Shown here: piece by piece, positions 21,328-32,786 of the stretch
Layout of the letters: every line of letters starts with the position of its first letter
Position numbering within the stretch: the stretch's first letter is position 1
Assembly (NCBI GenBank): GCA_036785325.1
Contig: JAXIVH010000014.1
Location: 6,595,916 to 6,659,915, forward strand
Origin: Urophycis tenuis
Taxonomy: Eukaryota; Chordata; Actinopteri; Gadiformes; Phycidae
Reading direction: 5' to 3'
DNA: 64,000 nt
Position numbers and translations under genes: made by a program
Notes under the pieces: model-generated
Told to the model about the DNA's origin: nothing
The model's database searches: none
What the model saw: only the letters and a program-made list of their open reading frames with translations

Positions 21328-21427
21328 CTACACCAGAAAAGTTATATGGCGCACCTTAAGATAACATTTAAGCATGTAAACAAAATTTTGATTGAATTGG
21401 GTTGTTGTGTGCCTGACACTTAAACTT

Positions 21428-21812
21428 CCATCCATCCATCCATTATCGTAACCGCTTATCCTCTACGAGGGTCGCGGGGGGGCTGGAGCCAATCCCAGCT
21501 GCAACGGGCGAGAGGCGGGGTACACCCTGGACAGGTCGCCAGCCTATCACAGGGCTAACATACATAGACAAACAACCATTCACACTCACATACACACCTA
21601 TGGTCAATTTAGAGACACCAATTAACCTAATCCCCAACCTGCATGGTTTTTGGTCTGTGGGAGGAAGCCGGAGTACCCGGAGAGAACCCACGCAAGCACG
21701 GGGAGAACATGCAAACTCCACACAGAAAGGTCCCGGGTCCCAGGTGGATTCGAACCCAGAACCCTCTTGCTGTGAGGCGACAGTGCTAACCACTGCACCA
21801 CCGTGCCGCCCC
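21428..21812 (-). mobile_element. tRNA-derived SINE with perfect 11-bp target duplication
   Basis: Read on the minus strand from 21812, the head GGCGGCACGGTGGTGCAGTG has an A box. GGTTCGAATCC is a canonical pol III B box near 21,748. The conserved middle (GGAGAACATGCAAACTCCAC on plus is its complement region) and a (GGAT)n tail at 21,428-21,442 follow. CACTTAAACTT stands on both sides (21417-21427 and 21813-21823). This is a full-length, recent insertion of a very common fish SINE. It is not a tRNA gene. Confidence 0.92.
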
Positions 21813-24800
21813 CACTTAAACTTTGTTTGTTAAAATTAAAGTTTAAAGTTTTTTTTTAAATGTCCAGATTTAAAGAGGCTAATCTACTGGAGTATTTCAA
21901 CTGTGATTCAGTCATAGTTAAAAGAACCATTACATGTAGCTTCTTTGCATGTTGTATACGTTGGAAAAAAAAAGCATCCAATTCTTTACAACTATTGACG
22001 ATGGCTGTTAAATAAATTTCCCAAAAGTGATATTTTCCTCTCTTGTCTCTTCTCAAGATGTATTTTTGCAGGTTTACAAGTAAATTTTACATTATAACTT
22101 GATTATTAAAACATAAAAACACAGCATATTTTGGATAGATTTTATGTATAATATACTGAACAGTTCCATTTAAAATGCAAAGTTTTACTGTTGTTCTACC
22201 AGTTTAAATTATCTTTTTTTATATATTTCCCTGTTAATTTTATCATTTATTGATGCACAATCAGGGCAGGAATTTCATGGCGGCCATGGCCTTGTGCCCC
22301 CTCAGTTTGGCCTTGTGCCCCTCCAAAAATGATATGCCCTGCAGCCACGGTGGCCTTGATACCCTGCCTGCACTGCCCCAACTGATTTTGCCGTTTTCTC
22401 CTCTGCCTCTTTCCTGTCAGTACGGTTTTTAGACACCATTATCTTTTGTTGAGATTCTAAATTCTTATTTGGCAACATCAAGAGAAACACTGTGCACATA
22501 ACCAGTGGTGGGTTCGATGTCGAGCCTGGTATGAACCGCTGGAAACCGGGCCAGTTATGACGATAGTTTGACACAAATCCAGCACCAGCCAACCAGGAGA
22601 CTTAATCAAACTCATCCTGATGTGCCAATGCTGCAAAGCTGTGACTGGCGTAATGACGGGACTTCTTTACGGCAGTATGTCTCTGTGGAAAAGAATGAAC
22701 TTCTGAGAACTTCTAAGAAGAGAAGGTCAACTGAGTTGAGGTAAGAAAGTTTAATAAATCAGCGAACAAATAAGACATGAAACTCAACATATGTTACGCA
22801 TTGCTTGTATATTGCTACAACGTTGACTTAGCTGACCCAGTGGCGTAAGCAATTTTACGTGCCTAAAGAGTATTAACGTTAGCCCAATGTTTGTAACATC
22901 AATGTTAACAAAGGTAACGTTAGCCAACACTTGTTAGCTAGCTGTCAAATCAATGTTATTTTTTTTTATGTTAGGTAGGATAACATCTGTAGCTGACTTT
23001 GTTACAACATTAACGTTACTTTCATTCTGTTTTTTTCCTCCAGCAACCGTCATGCCGAACAAGCAGCAGATGGAGAAGATTATTAAGAAGAGTTTGTGTT
23101 GTATGCTTAATTTTGTTCTGATGACTCCTGCTGGACAATGAAATGTGCAAAGTTGACAACATTGTCAATCCAGCAGCAGAAATGTTCCAGATATTTGGTT
23201 TGAGGCTTTGGGCGAGGGTGACAAGATATTCAGACACACTGACTGGGCCATCATTAACCACTGGAAGAAGAAACTGGAATATATTCCACCTTAAGGGCAG
23301 AGCTAAGGTGGTGCTGCCGTGCTCAGACTGTGAAAAATGTTATTATAAAAGTTTTCTATCATCACAGAAACACACGTTTTTGAAGTTTGTAAAAATATTG
23401 GTAATTTGATAATGCCAATCAATTATATTGTGATATAAACAGCTTTTTTTGGTTTATTTATTTCATTGATAGTTATTGTTACGAACCCCATTATTTTTGG
23501 TACATTCTTTCACCTCTTTCCATGTGCCCACAGGTTGAGTACTAATTGGAGGCACCTGGGCCACCCTATTTAAGGGAATCCACCTCCAGTGTTTTGTGAG
23601 TGTGTGCAACTGTTTCATGAAGAAGGCCTACCCCTGTCCCTATCCAATGCATAGCTTTTACTAGCTCCATTACTTCCGTTTGTTCGTGTTTGCAGCCAGC
23701 CATTGGCTGCTAATCAAGTTCTTGTCCCGCCCTTCAAACCAACCTTCCGACCAATCACATGCTCAAGTGCTACCCGATTGGCCTGCCAAAATTGGTAGGA
23801 TATTTCTCAAGGCCCACTTGTTTAATAAAAGCGTCACAAGACAGACTGGAAATAGGGGCTAGTACCGCTAGTACCGCAAAGTACAATATTGATGCAGACT
23901 TGCATCCATTAGCAACTGCCATTTTGAATGAAGACACACAATATCAAAAGTCAGTAAAAAAATATATATATCGGTTATATTATTCTGCATTATTCTATCG
24001 ACGTTTAACCTGGAATTCATTCAGTTTCAGTTTCGTTCTCTATGGATGGGATGTTGAAGTTAGATTTTTATGCAATGTGTAATGCAACGTGATGCTCTAT
24101 AAACACCATCATTGCGGGGCCATCCACATTTGGTTATTCTGCAGTACATCGCCTTGGTGTAAAAGTACAGAGCAGTTCCTGGCCTCGTTAAGACTGCCTG
24201 TCGATGTTCTCTTCTCTTTCATCTCCCCACTTTCTTATCCAGCTCCCCATTCCCACTCCTCTATTTCTTTCCTGACAGCGCTGCTGCTGTGCAGCGCCTG
24301 GTTCTCTCCTTCTGTCCCTGTGTTCTCTGGCTCCTGTGTATCCATCTCTCTCTCTCTCTCTCTCTCTCTATTGCTCTCTCTCTCTCTCTCTCTCTCTCGT
24401 TGCATCCATCCATTCTCCCACACTCCTTTGTTCCTTCAGAGGTCACCCCCCGCCTTCCACTCATCTTGATTTCTCTGTCTCGTCCTTTCTTCCCCCCCTC
24501 GTTCTCCATCTCTCCATCTTTGCCTCCACACCTCTCCTCCCTCTGATCCTCTCTTCTCAAGCAGCTTGGTTGCCTTCCTGTTGTCTGGCTCTGCTTTACA
24601 GTCTCAGAACAACTCACGCAGGTTCACACCTTGAACCTTGGACCAAACGCGCCTGCAGACCCAGTTGATGCGCGCTTATCCATTATTCACTTCATGTACT
24701 TGTTTACTGTTGTACCATTACCTTTTTTTACACGGTTGATTTTTATTATGTAAAGTTGAGTTGACCCGGAGAACAAGGTAATGACGTGCGTCGTTATCGT

Positions 24801-27169
24801 ATGCGAAAATAAACTTGAAAACCTGGAAAACTTTGCCATCTCACCGGCTGACATATCAGCGACTTATTGATGCAGTCGGTGCAGTCGTTCAATCGTGGAC
24901 ACGGTTCAGCGTCAGACCTGCGTTGGTATTTGACATCCATAATACACAAAATGTGGGTCAAACTAAAAGGATGCATGCCTTCTGCTGAGCAAGGCATTGG
25001 CACTCGTGTTTGTGCCTTTCTGGAGAATAACTGCAATACTGTAGGAGAACATTATCAAAATACAACGACCCCAGCCTGATCCTTTCTGTATAACCATCCA
25101 TCAAACCGCTGGCATCGAAAATATGAAGCCAAGTTAATTGTTTGCCAAGTAGTATTCACATCAAGTCAAATACCATCAAAATACTCCACAAGTCAAGGTC
25201 ACCCATATGATTTATTTTCAACACCCAATTTCAAGGCTACTTTTAATATCTGAATATCCAGCAATAAAATGCCATGATACAGAGCAATGTGCATGGATTC
25301 TGACCTTCAGTATAATAAGTGAGGCCATAATACACTTTGTTCATCATCATGAATTCTTCTCAACAAAAAAAAAAAACTCTCAATCCTTCTCCTTCTCAAT
25401 TAGACACAGACATGGAACATAGATCCATCTTATCTCTCACTGGAGGGAACAGAAACCTGGGTTGGTATAAGGAACCGGAGGGAGAAAGAGATGGTGATTC
25501 ACTTCTGGTGCACAACCTAAGCAGCTGCTCCGATGAGAGACGGGACAGCGGAGCATGAGGGGAAGAGAGAGGCTCCGATGGAGAGCGATTGAGAGAACCT
25601 TTTGAATAACATGAATACAATTGGTTAGGGCTAACGCGGAAAGGTCCACCTCGCGGTTGATTGGTCGATGAGAGGCGGAGGGGGAACAAGATACGGCGAG
25701 TGGTGCAAATATATGCAAATGTGATTATGAATATCTCGTGGAGAGCATTTGTCATGAGAGCGGATCACAATCATGGGATAGAGAGAGATAACGATGGCGA
25801 GATCAATTGTCAGTAATCAACATTGCATTGTTTAGAAGTGTCGCTGTTCATATTTTGATACCGCAGATCTGATAACCGCAGATCAGACCTTGAGTCCTAT
25901 GAGTGCACGTACAAAAAGGATTATACTAAACAGTGAGCTCTCAGATAGACAGCATTTGCACATACACACACAAACCCACACCACTGTGATAAGGGCACAC
26001 TAGATGTAACCTGTTGAATTTATGTAAAATCATTTCATGCTACTTATGCAGACGAAACTGTTAACTAATCTCTCAACTCTATTTGTACAGACTGGCTGTG
26101 AACAATGTGTCATTTTAGCGGTTGGATTGCTTAATTGGTACCATTCTTTAGGGCTGTGTTTGCGTGGTCATCAGGACCTTAACAACTTGCCCATTTCCTA
26201 TCACACATTATTCACACGCAATCCAATTTTATGTCGTTAATACCATATTCACTGCATTATTCACACTGTTTTCGTATCATCTTTATATTCCCTAGTCTTC
26301 ATGTACTTGTCAGGACAACTCATCGCAGAGAACCAAACGGTAAAGCGTTACTGCCATCTGGTGGAGCGAGCGGCTTGTAGTCATCTTCAAGTCAATTAGG
26401 AGGAAAGTAACTTGTGAGGTTGGTGCATAAAAGACAAAGAAACACGATATAAGCAAAAATATGAACGAGGACCAGATTGATTAAAACCCCCCATATTAAT
26501 ACAATACAATATTTACACACAAATGATGTAGGCTATGAAAGGCTACGAAATTGCTATGAAGCATGTACACCATATTAGTACAAGTAGTCGCACAAACAAA
26601 GAACTACGAATATGATATATAGATCACGCGTGTGTTGATGCGAACTAACCACAGGGACCGTAAAGCGTACAGCAGGTTTGCAGTGAGTAAAAAAAAAAGT
26701 AAAAGGGAAAGTAAAACGGAAATAGAAACAATGAGCCCGCAGGAAGCGTCATCTCTTACCAGTTTATTCAGTGGCCTTGGGCCTCTAGGAGTCAGTGAAG
26801 TAGTTAGGCCGGGGTCTCGTTGCCAAATGTCCGGTTTCACCGCGTTAACGGCGACGCTGAGCGTTCCTCTCTACGTCGACGTACGACGCGTATTGCCATG
26901 AGTTCCAAAAGACTTTATTACAAAGGTTTATTACAAAATCGTTCCGACGTGCTCGTTCCACGCTCGTCACTGCGCTTGCGCCAGAGTCACAGGTGAAGAG
27001 TCGTCCCGTGTGGGTGCTGATGATCAGCCAATCACAGAGCAGCCCTAAATTGGCGACACCTGTGCTATCCCCAAGTGTGTAGAAATCATTAGAATTGAAA
27101 GACATTGCATAGTAGAAGGAAAATTGTTGCTTTTTTGCTTTGTTATATAATATGTCATACCTTGTAACC

Positions 27170-27171
<2 letters not shown>

Positions 27172-27234
<63 letters not shown>
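27172..27234. repeat. (TG)n microsatellite, about 31 units
   Basis: A pure TG run. Open frames of alternating Cys/Val or His/Thr across it are artefacts. Confidence 0.97.
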
Positions 27235-27235
<1 letters not shown>

Positions 27236-27664
27236 ATACATTTATATTGCCCATGTTTATTATACACGCAAGAGATGTGGGTGGTGATGCAGGAACAAGT
27301 TAGCTCTTTGCTCTTAGGGGAACCAGCCCTGATGGGATGACCGGCAGACAGTCCTGATGGGAGGCCGGTTGGGGGGGGGGGGGCTTTCTAGTATTGCAGA
27401 AAATATTAATAAATAATATTGAACTGTTTAATGTAGGTCTAAATGTAACTTTATTATTGAGGTATATGCCTGTATCGAATGTGATATGTCATACTAGGGC
27501 TAGATAACGGAAGTCTGATCATAAAAGTCCCCATTGACCAAAGCCTCCATCCACTGCGTCATCTATATTTCAAATGGCTTTGTATAAGGGGGTGTGTCGA
27601 CTGGAAAGCTTTTCCAAAATAAAGCTCACGTGTTCGGTTAGATCTTATACTCACTTGGTAATCG

Positions 27665-27679
27665 GGCGCCCTCTAGCGG
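27665..27679 (-). promoter_or_regulatory. CTCF-like motif upstream of FBXO33
   Basis: On the minus strand the bases read CCGCTAGAGGGCGCC, close to the vertebrate CTCF core (CCASYAGRKGGCRS type). It lies about 400 bp upstream of the FBXO33 start codon. This is a motif match only. Confidence 0.45.
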
Positions 27680-28081
27680 TAAACGTTTGTATGGCAAAAA
27701 TAGCAGTACTTAGGAAGATTCCAATCCACTAAAAAATTTTGCATAACGCAATGTCGTCATAAGTGCTTGGCGGGGGTATAGTTTATCTGTTAATAATGTG
27801 ATCCAATATAATGGTACTATGAAATAAAAGGAAACAAATTGAGGATATGTCGATATTTGCAAAAGGGTACCGTTTTACCGACCCTGCGGAATACGCAGAG
27901 TGGTGTCGCCCTATAGTATTGAAGGCAAAGCTGGTAGGACGCTGTTTGTTTTTGAACCGAGAAGGAAGAATCGTTGCGGAGGTGATCCGTGGCATCATCG
28001 ATTGTAATTACGGCTTCAAGTGCTAATTTGATTCCATCGTCGAGCGAGTGATTCTTTTTGACGCGACCCGGTAAGCTCGCC

Positions 28082-31000
28082 ATGGCTCTGTGTGGGGGTG
28101 TCGGAGCCATAGCTTTACCCAGCGAGCTGATTGTCCACATATTCTCCTTTCTGTCCGACCGAGACAAACTCCGGGCCTCGGCCGTGTGTTCACGGTGGAG
28201 GGAGTGTCTCTTCTACCCGGCCCTCTGGACGGAGCTCAAACTCCGGGTAGGCGGCGGCTGTAACGGCGGCGGCTGCGGTTCCGAAGCCACCCCGAAATTG
28301 GAGTTTCTCATGCGGAAGTTCGGCTCGTTCGTGCGGGAGCTGCAGCTGGAGCTCGCCCCGGTGGACGGTCACCTCGGCCCCGTCAACCAAGAGGCGCCCG
28401 CGGGCAGAGCGGACCACGCTGCCCCCCAGAGGGACCACCGCTTCTCCCAGCGATGGAAAGAAGCGACGGCCACTTATTTGGACCAGGTGTTATGCGTGCT
28501 GACTGGCACCCGCAACAACAGGTATCAATCGATTCGTGCATGTGTGCGTTGTTGTGTTGCATGACGGAATCAAGCCATGCAGATTTACACCCCAGTACCC
28601 TAACTATGATGGAAACGACGTCAAGCCCGAAACACTGGCTAGCGATGTTGGCTATCAACAAACCCCATGACACTGGCAGTTACGTAATGGAGCCGCATGT
28701 GGGTTGCATTCTAGCAAACCAGACGCGCCACCAAAGGATGACTTTTGTGTTTTTCATGCATACAGCGTGAATTGCGACGTCAAAATGCGAGTCTGCGTTT
28801 CTTTTGTAGCACGTCTCTTCTCCTACGTGGGTATTGTTGTTGCATTGGTTGGGTCATACCAGAAACGACAATGCAATGCACCGCGCTGGTTGGTTGTGCG
28901 GAGAGACTGCGTGGTGTAATAACTGTGCCTGGATACTGTAAGGCTGATGGCAGCACGGGCACTTTTTTTCGTATGGTGTTGTTCGTGTGTAGCTCATTGC
29001 AGAGCGATCGGGCGGATGAAATGACCCTGACCACACGGTTCAGTTCTGCTGTGATGGTGGCCATTTTACAGTTGAACTCTTATTGCATCACGATTACAAT
29101 CGCCCACATCCATGTTTCATTCTCTGCTCGTGCGTTGTGCTGTTGACAACAGGCATACTCCCAGAGCCTTCCCTACAATGAAGCCCATTGCGGTTGATAA
29201 TGCAAATAGCAATTTGTATCTTTAGCTCCCATCGAAAACGAGATGGAGATTCCTTTCAATTAACTTGTTTACAAAAGCTCTGGCAATGAAACAAGTTTGA
29301 CAAAATAAGCTGCCCCCCTCCCCCAAATAAGCTGCTTAGCTTCCAACCTTGTACTTGGGCTTGTTTCTGTTCAACATTGTGTTGAACATTGTTGAAATGT
29401 GTGTCACATCATGTGTGCTTTTTAGGGGCTTTCTTTCCTGGACATTGTTTCTGCCGTCATCCCATCGGGACTGGTTCCCCTGAGAGGCTTGCTGTGATGA
29501 GGCTTCAAAACAGCAATCAATGTCGATGTGTTGATGGTCATGGTTTGCGGTGGTTGATCACTGGTGGGAGAGAGAGAGGGGGGGGGGGGGGGGAGAAAAC
29601 TGACTTGATGGATCGACAACTCTTTTGAGTCGGCAATGGTGACCTTGACCAACAAACGCACCCCTCTGCCACTCCAAAGCACCGCAAATGTAGGCTTTTC
29701 CCATACTTTTGATGCATATATCAGTGGGAGTGTAGACGAGAGGAATTTCACCATTGGCCACCACCACACAGGGAGATATTGTGTCACGTCTATTTAGATT
29801 TCTTACCGATATTCTGGTGAGGTTAACAATCATTTAGCCTACTTCTTTACACACAGCTAAAGAAAAAACAACGCTGCTCAACTAGCTGACATTTTGACAT
29901 GGGCATGCATGCTTTGCCCATGTGCTCTCCTCTGCCGTGATCTGGTGTTCTTAAGGGACATTCCAGGTGGTTGATTATTCTTGGTCCTAGTTTTCATAAA
30001 GTTGCCATTCTGCTCTGCATTTTTGTGCAATGTGGACTCGAGGGAGAGATGGACTTCAGTGGATGGACTGGAGGTCACTGAAGGTGTGAGCCGTGGCACA
30101 ACATCACATGTCGGACATGATGAAGCATCAGGGCCCGGTTTGCATATTACAAACATCTTGAGTCAACAGAAGTGTGTGTGTGTGGTGGCTCGTCCATATG
30201 TGTGCTCTGTCCACTGTCAGGGCTATCGAGTCACTGTCGTTGTCCCTTCTGTCCTCCAGGAACCTGAAGAAGCTGAGTCTGTACGGGGACACCTGCGTCC
30301 TCCAGGAGGAGGGCCTGTTGGACACCTCCTACCTGCAGCACATTGACCAAGGAGACAAGAAGATCAAAGAGTGAGTGCCGCGGCCGTGTCATGGGGCGCT
30401 TTCAGCCATTGTTGTCATTCAATCCGTAGCCACAGTCTGTCCGACTTGAGCTTGGTTTCGCGAGGTCGACACGGCAAACACATGTTCTGAGATGTGAGTT
30501 AACATGGACAGGGGGAGAAGGGGGGGGGGGGGGGGGGGGGGGGCTCGTTGCATCACTTCCACCGGCACCTGTCAAGGTTTGGTTTCCATCCTAAGCTGTC
30601 CTCTGTCCCCCACCCTCACCCCCACCCCCTCCCTGCAAGTAGGATCAAGCAGCTGTTCATGGAGCTGTTATCCAACAGCAGGCAGCTCCGGTGGCTGTCG
30701 TGCGGCTTCATGCTGGGCCTGGTGACCCCCTGCTCCCTGGCCTCGCTGTCCAACCTGTCGGCGCAGAGTCTGCAGCACCTCAGCCTGCTGGACCATCAGA
30801 TGGGTGCGTCGGTCACACCGTTCACCTCACAAACGCCCTCCTGACGAACCATGTCTGTCTGTGTGTGTCTGCCTGCCTGCCTGTCAAGACCCCTTTTCTA
30901 ACATGTTCCACCACCACCACCACCACCACCACCCCTGCAGCCCCGCTCATCCGGCCCGTGGAGGTGGAGCGGCTGGCCGGGCTGCGCTCCCTGGCGCTGG

Positions 31001-32786
31001 ACTTCTCGGACCTGACGTCGGAGCTGTGCGGCCTGCTGGCGTCGCCGCAGCGCGTGCCCCTGCACCGCCTCTCCCTGCTGCTCAACGCCGCCGCCCTGGA
31101 GGGCACGGCCACCGACGACGACTGGAAGGCCCTGGTAAGACTCCCAGCCCAGCGCGTTCCCCTGATCCCCCCCCCACACACACACACACGCCTGTGTGGG
31201 GGGGGGGTTTTTGTTAAGTGTTGCGGCGTCGCAGTCAGTCCACCGCCACCTCGTTCGTACTTTTATGATGGAGCTTGTATAAAAAAATATATAAAAAAAA
31301 AAACATGACAAGCAATATTTACTAGAGTGCGGATCGGGCTGGAAATTTCTGTCCGAGCCCGGCCCGCGTCCGACAGAACAGTAACCGAACCCGACCCAAA
31401 CCCGACAGGCATCAAGCTTTTTACGTCAACAAACAGATGAGCGCAACATGCGCGGGTTAACGCGCGGGTAAAAATTTCAAATCGCGCAGAAGTGACCGAG
31501 CCCGACCCGAACCCGAGCCTAATTTCAAAATATTTGTCCGAACCCGACCCGGCCCATCGGGTACCGTCGGTTCCCGTCGGGCTCGGGTCAGGTATCCATC
31601 CTCTAATGTGTACCATGTGAAGTGGGCCTAACAAGCTGACCCCCGCCGCCCCGCCCCTCCCCTCCCCTCCCCTCCCCCAAACACAGGTCCGCGTGAGCGC
31701 CAACCTGCGCGTCTACATCATGGCACTGGAGGTGGACGGCGGCGAGCTGCTGCGCGTGCTGAAGCCCAGCCTGCCGCTGGAGCGGCTGCACCTGGACAGC
31801 TACAGCGCGACGGTGACGGACGGCGCCCTGGAGCTGGTGGCGCAGCAGTACCACAAGACGCTCACGCACCTGCTGCTGCTGCGGGACGACGGCCACTTCC
31901 CCGACCTCAGCGTCAACCGCAACGAGGACCCGCTGGTGCTGCTGGCCTGGCGCTGCACGCGGCTGGCCGTGCTGGTCATCCACGGTGAGGATGGGGGGCG
32001 GGGCCTCCCTCGCTCGCTGGCTGGCTGGCTGTGTTTGTTGTTCTGGGGTTTGTCTCCGGTAGAACGTCTCCCTCAACAGCAGGGGGGCTGCAGGGGCAGC
32101 AGTAGCTCAGTGGGTAGAGCGGGTCGTCCGCTAACCATAGGGTTGGCGGTTCGATCCCCTCGATTCCCCCCCCCCTCCTCCAACTGTCCACATGTTGAAC
32201 GCCCCAAATGTACCGATTGTAAGTCGCTTTGGACAAAAAGCGTCTGCTGAATGCCCCCTTTACCCTTGCGGTCTGGGTTTTTATCCAAATTGGATGAACG
32301 GATGTCATTGTTGCGTTTGTCGACGTTCACAATCCATCCATCCATCCTTTCAATCCAGTCACTTTTTTTTTTTTTTTTTACTTTATACAGCGATGCGTGT
32401 TAACTTTTACACAAAAAAACAGCTAGTAAGAATTCACTCACAATCTATGAGCTCCAGGCAGAAGAGCTCCAGTTTCGCATTGTTAACTCCCTTCTCCCCC
32501 CCCCCCCCCCCCCCTTGTAGGCTACACCGTGTGGTCCCACAACCTGGTGGCCATCTCGCGGCTGCGGGGCTCCAGCCTGCGCGTGCTGGCCGTGTCCGAG
32601 GAGAGCATCGACTTCGACCCCGACCAGTGGACGTACGTGGAGGGCGACCCGGTCCACAACCTGGTGAAGGAGGTGTCCCTGGGCCTGGGCCGCGTCTGGC
32701 ACCCCAGCCTGGACTCCAACCTGGTGCTGTCGGAGCCCACCCAGCACTTCCACCGTGAGATGCATGCCTTCAGCACGGGCATGTAG
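28082..32786 (+). CDS. fbxo33: F-box only protein 33, substrate receptor of an SCF ubiquitin ligase
   Basis: Six exons join in phase: 28082-28521, 30260-30370, 30643-30803, 30941-31134, 31687-31984, 32521-32786 (1470 nt, 489 aa). All introns are GT-AG. The F-box lies at about residues 12-50 (LPSELIVHIFSFLSDRDKL, then CSRWRECLFYPALW) and should bind Skp1. The rest is a leucine-rich-like beta-alpha region with the family blocks SNSRQLRWLSCGFMLGL, LRVYIMALE, NRNEDPLVLLAWRC and, at the end, EESIDFD. The mammalian protein acts in ubiquitination of YB-1. The start was chosen because MALC and the F-box spacing match the family. Exon 1 encodes a Gly-rich insert (GGGCNGGGCGSE). Intron 4 carries a MITE and intron 5 a SINE. 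Convergent with MIA2, as in mammals. Confidence 0.96.
31323..31605. mobile_element. hAT-like MITE in FBXO33 intron 4
   Basis: The ends TAGAGTGCGGAT (31323) and, inverted, TAGAGGATGGAT (31605) enclose 283 bp filled with CCCGAC/CCCGAA hexamers in both orientations. The 8-bp flanks ATATTTAC and ATGTGTAC match at 6 of 8 positions, as expected of an aged hAT target duplication. No coding capacity. Confidence 0.65.
32093..32265 (+). mobile_element. tRNA-derived SINE (family 2) in FBXO33 intron 5
   Basis: The head has an A box (TAGCTCAGTGGGTAGAGC, 32103-32120) and a B box (GGTTCGATCCC, 32148-32158). A short C-rich link follows, then the tail GTCGCTTTGGACAAAAAGCG and CTGCTGAATGCC. The same family recurs reversed at 43,773-43,956, and its tail alone at about 62,690-62,760. 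The pol III boxes belong to the SINE, not to a tRNA gene. Confidence 0.85.

Larger units (their letters stand above)
17640..21330. mobile_element. PIF/Harbinger element: facing MADF/BESS gene and DDE transposase
   Basis: Two genes face each other (17793 onward on plus, 21327 downward on minus), the usual autonomous PIF/Harbinger layout of a Myb/MADF-type DNA-binding partner plus a DDE nuclease. A retroposon fragment (about 18,170-18,740) lies in the plus-gene intron. A SINE (21428-21812) lies just upstream of the known transposase exon. A 45-bp direct duplication (19,956-19,999 and 20,213-20,257) lies between the genes. I could not place the terminal inverted repeats, so the outer limits are approximate. 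Confidence 0.7.
21824..28081. other. Repeat-rich spacer upstream of FBXO33, no supported gene
   Basis: Short frames only. 22,590-22,740 (ending AGTTGAG/GTAAGA) and 23,053-23,110 (after TTCCTCCAG) look like exon relics of an unidentified repeat. 23,480-23,870 has LTR-like features (TGTTACGAACCCCA start, AATAAA at 23,823) but no clear end. A (CT)n tract lies at 24,343-24,398 and (TG)n at 27,172-27,234. The last 300 bp (27,780-28,081) must hold the FBXO33 promoter and 5' leader; no TATA box is evident. Confidence 0.6.

Noticed and set aside
22590..23140. Two-exon gene with GTAAGA donor at about 22,741 and acceptor at about 23,044
   Set aside because: The translated pieces match nothing I recognise, and frames close soon after; treated as a repeat relic only.
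23480..23870. Solo LTR of a Gypsy-like element
   Set aside because: TGTTACGAACCC start, a TATA-like ATTTAAGG and AATAAA are suggestive, but I found no matching CA end or target duplication, so it is not listed as an element.
27817..28167. Minus-strand frame over the FBXO33 start
   Set aside because: It overlaps the FBXO33 F-box exon antisense and has no recognisable domain; a shadow.
32103..32158. Possible tRNA gene (A and B boxes present)
   Set aside because: Flanking tail and two further genomic copies in this window show it is the head of a SINE; no cloverleaf with paired acceptor ends is visible.
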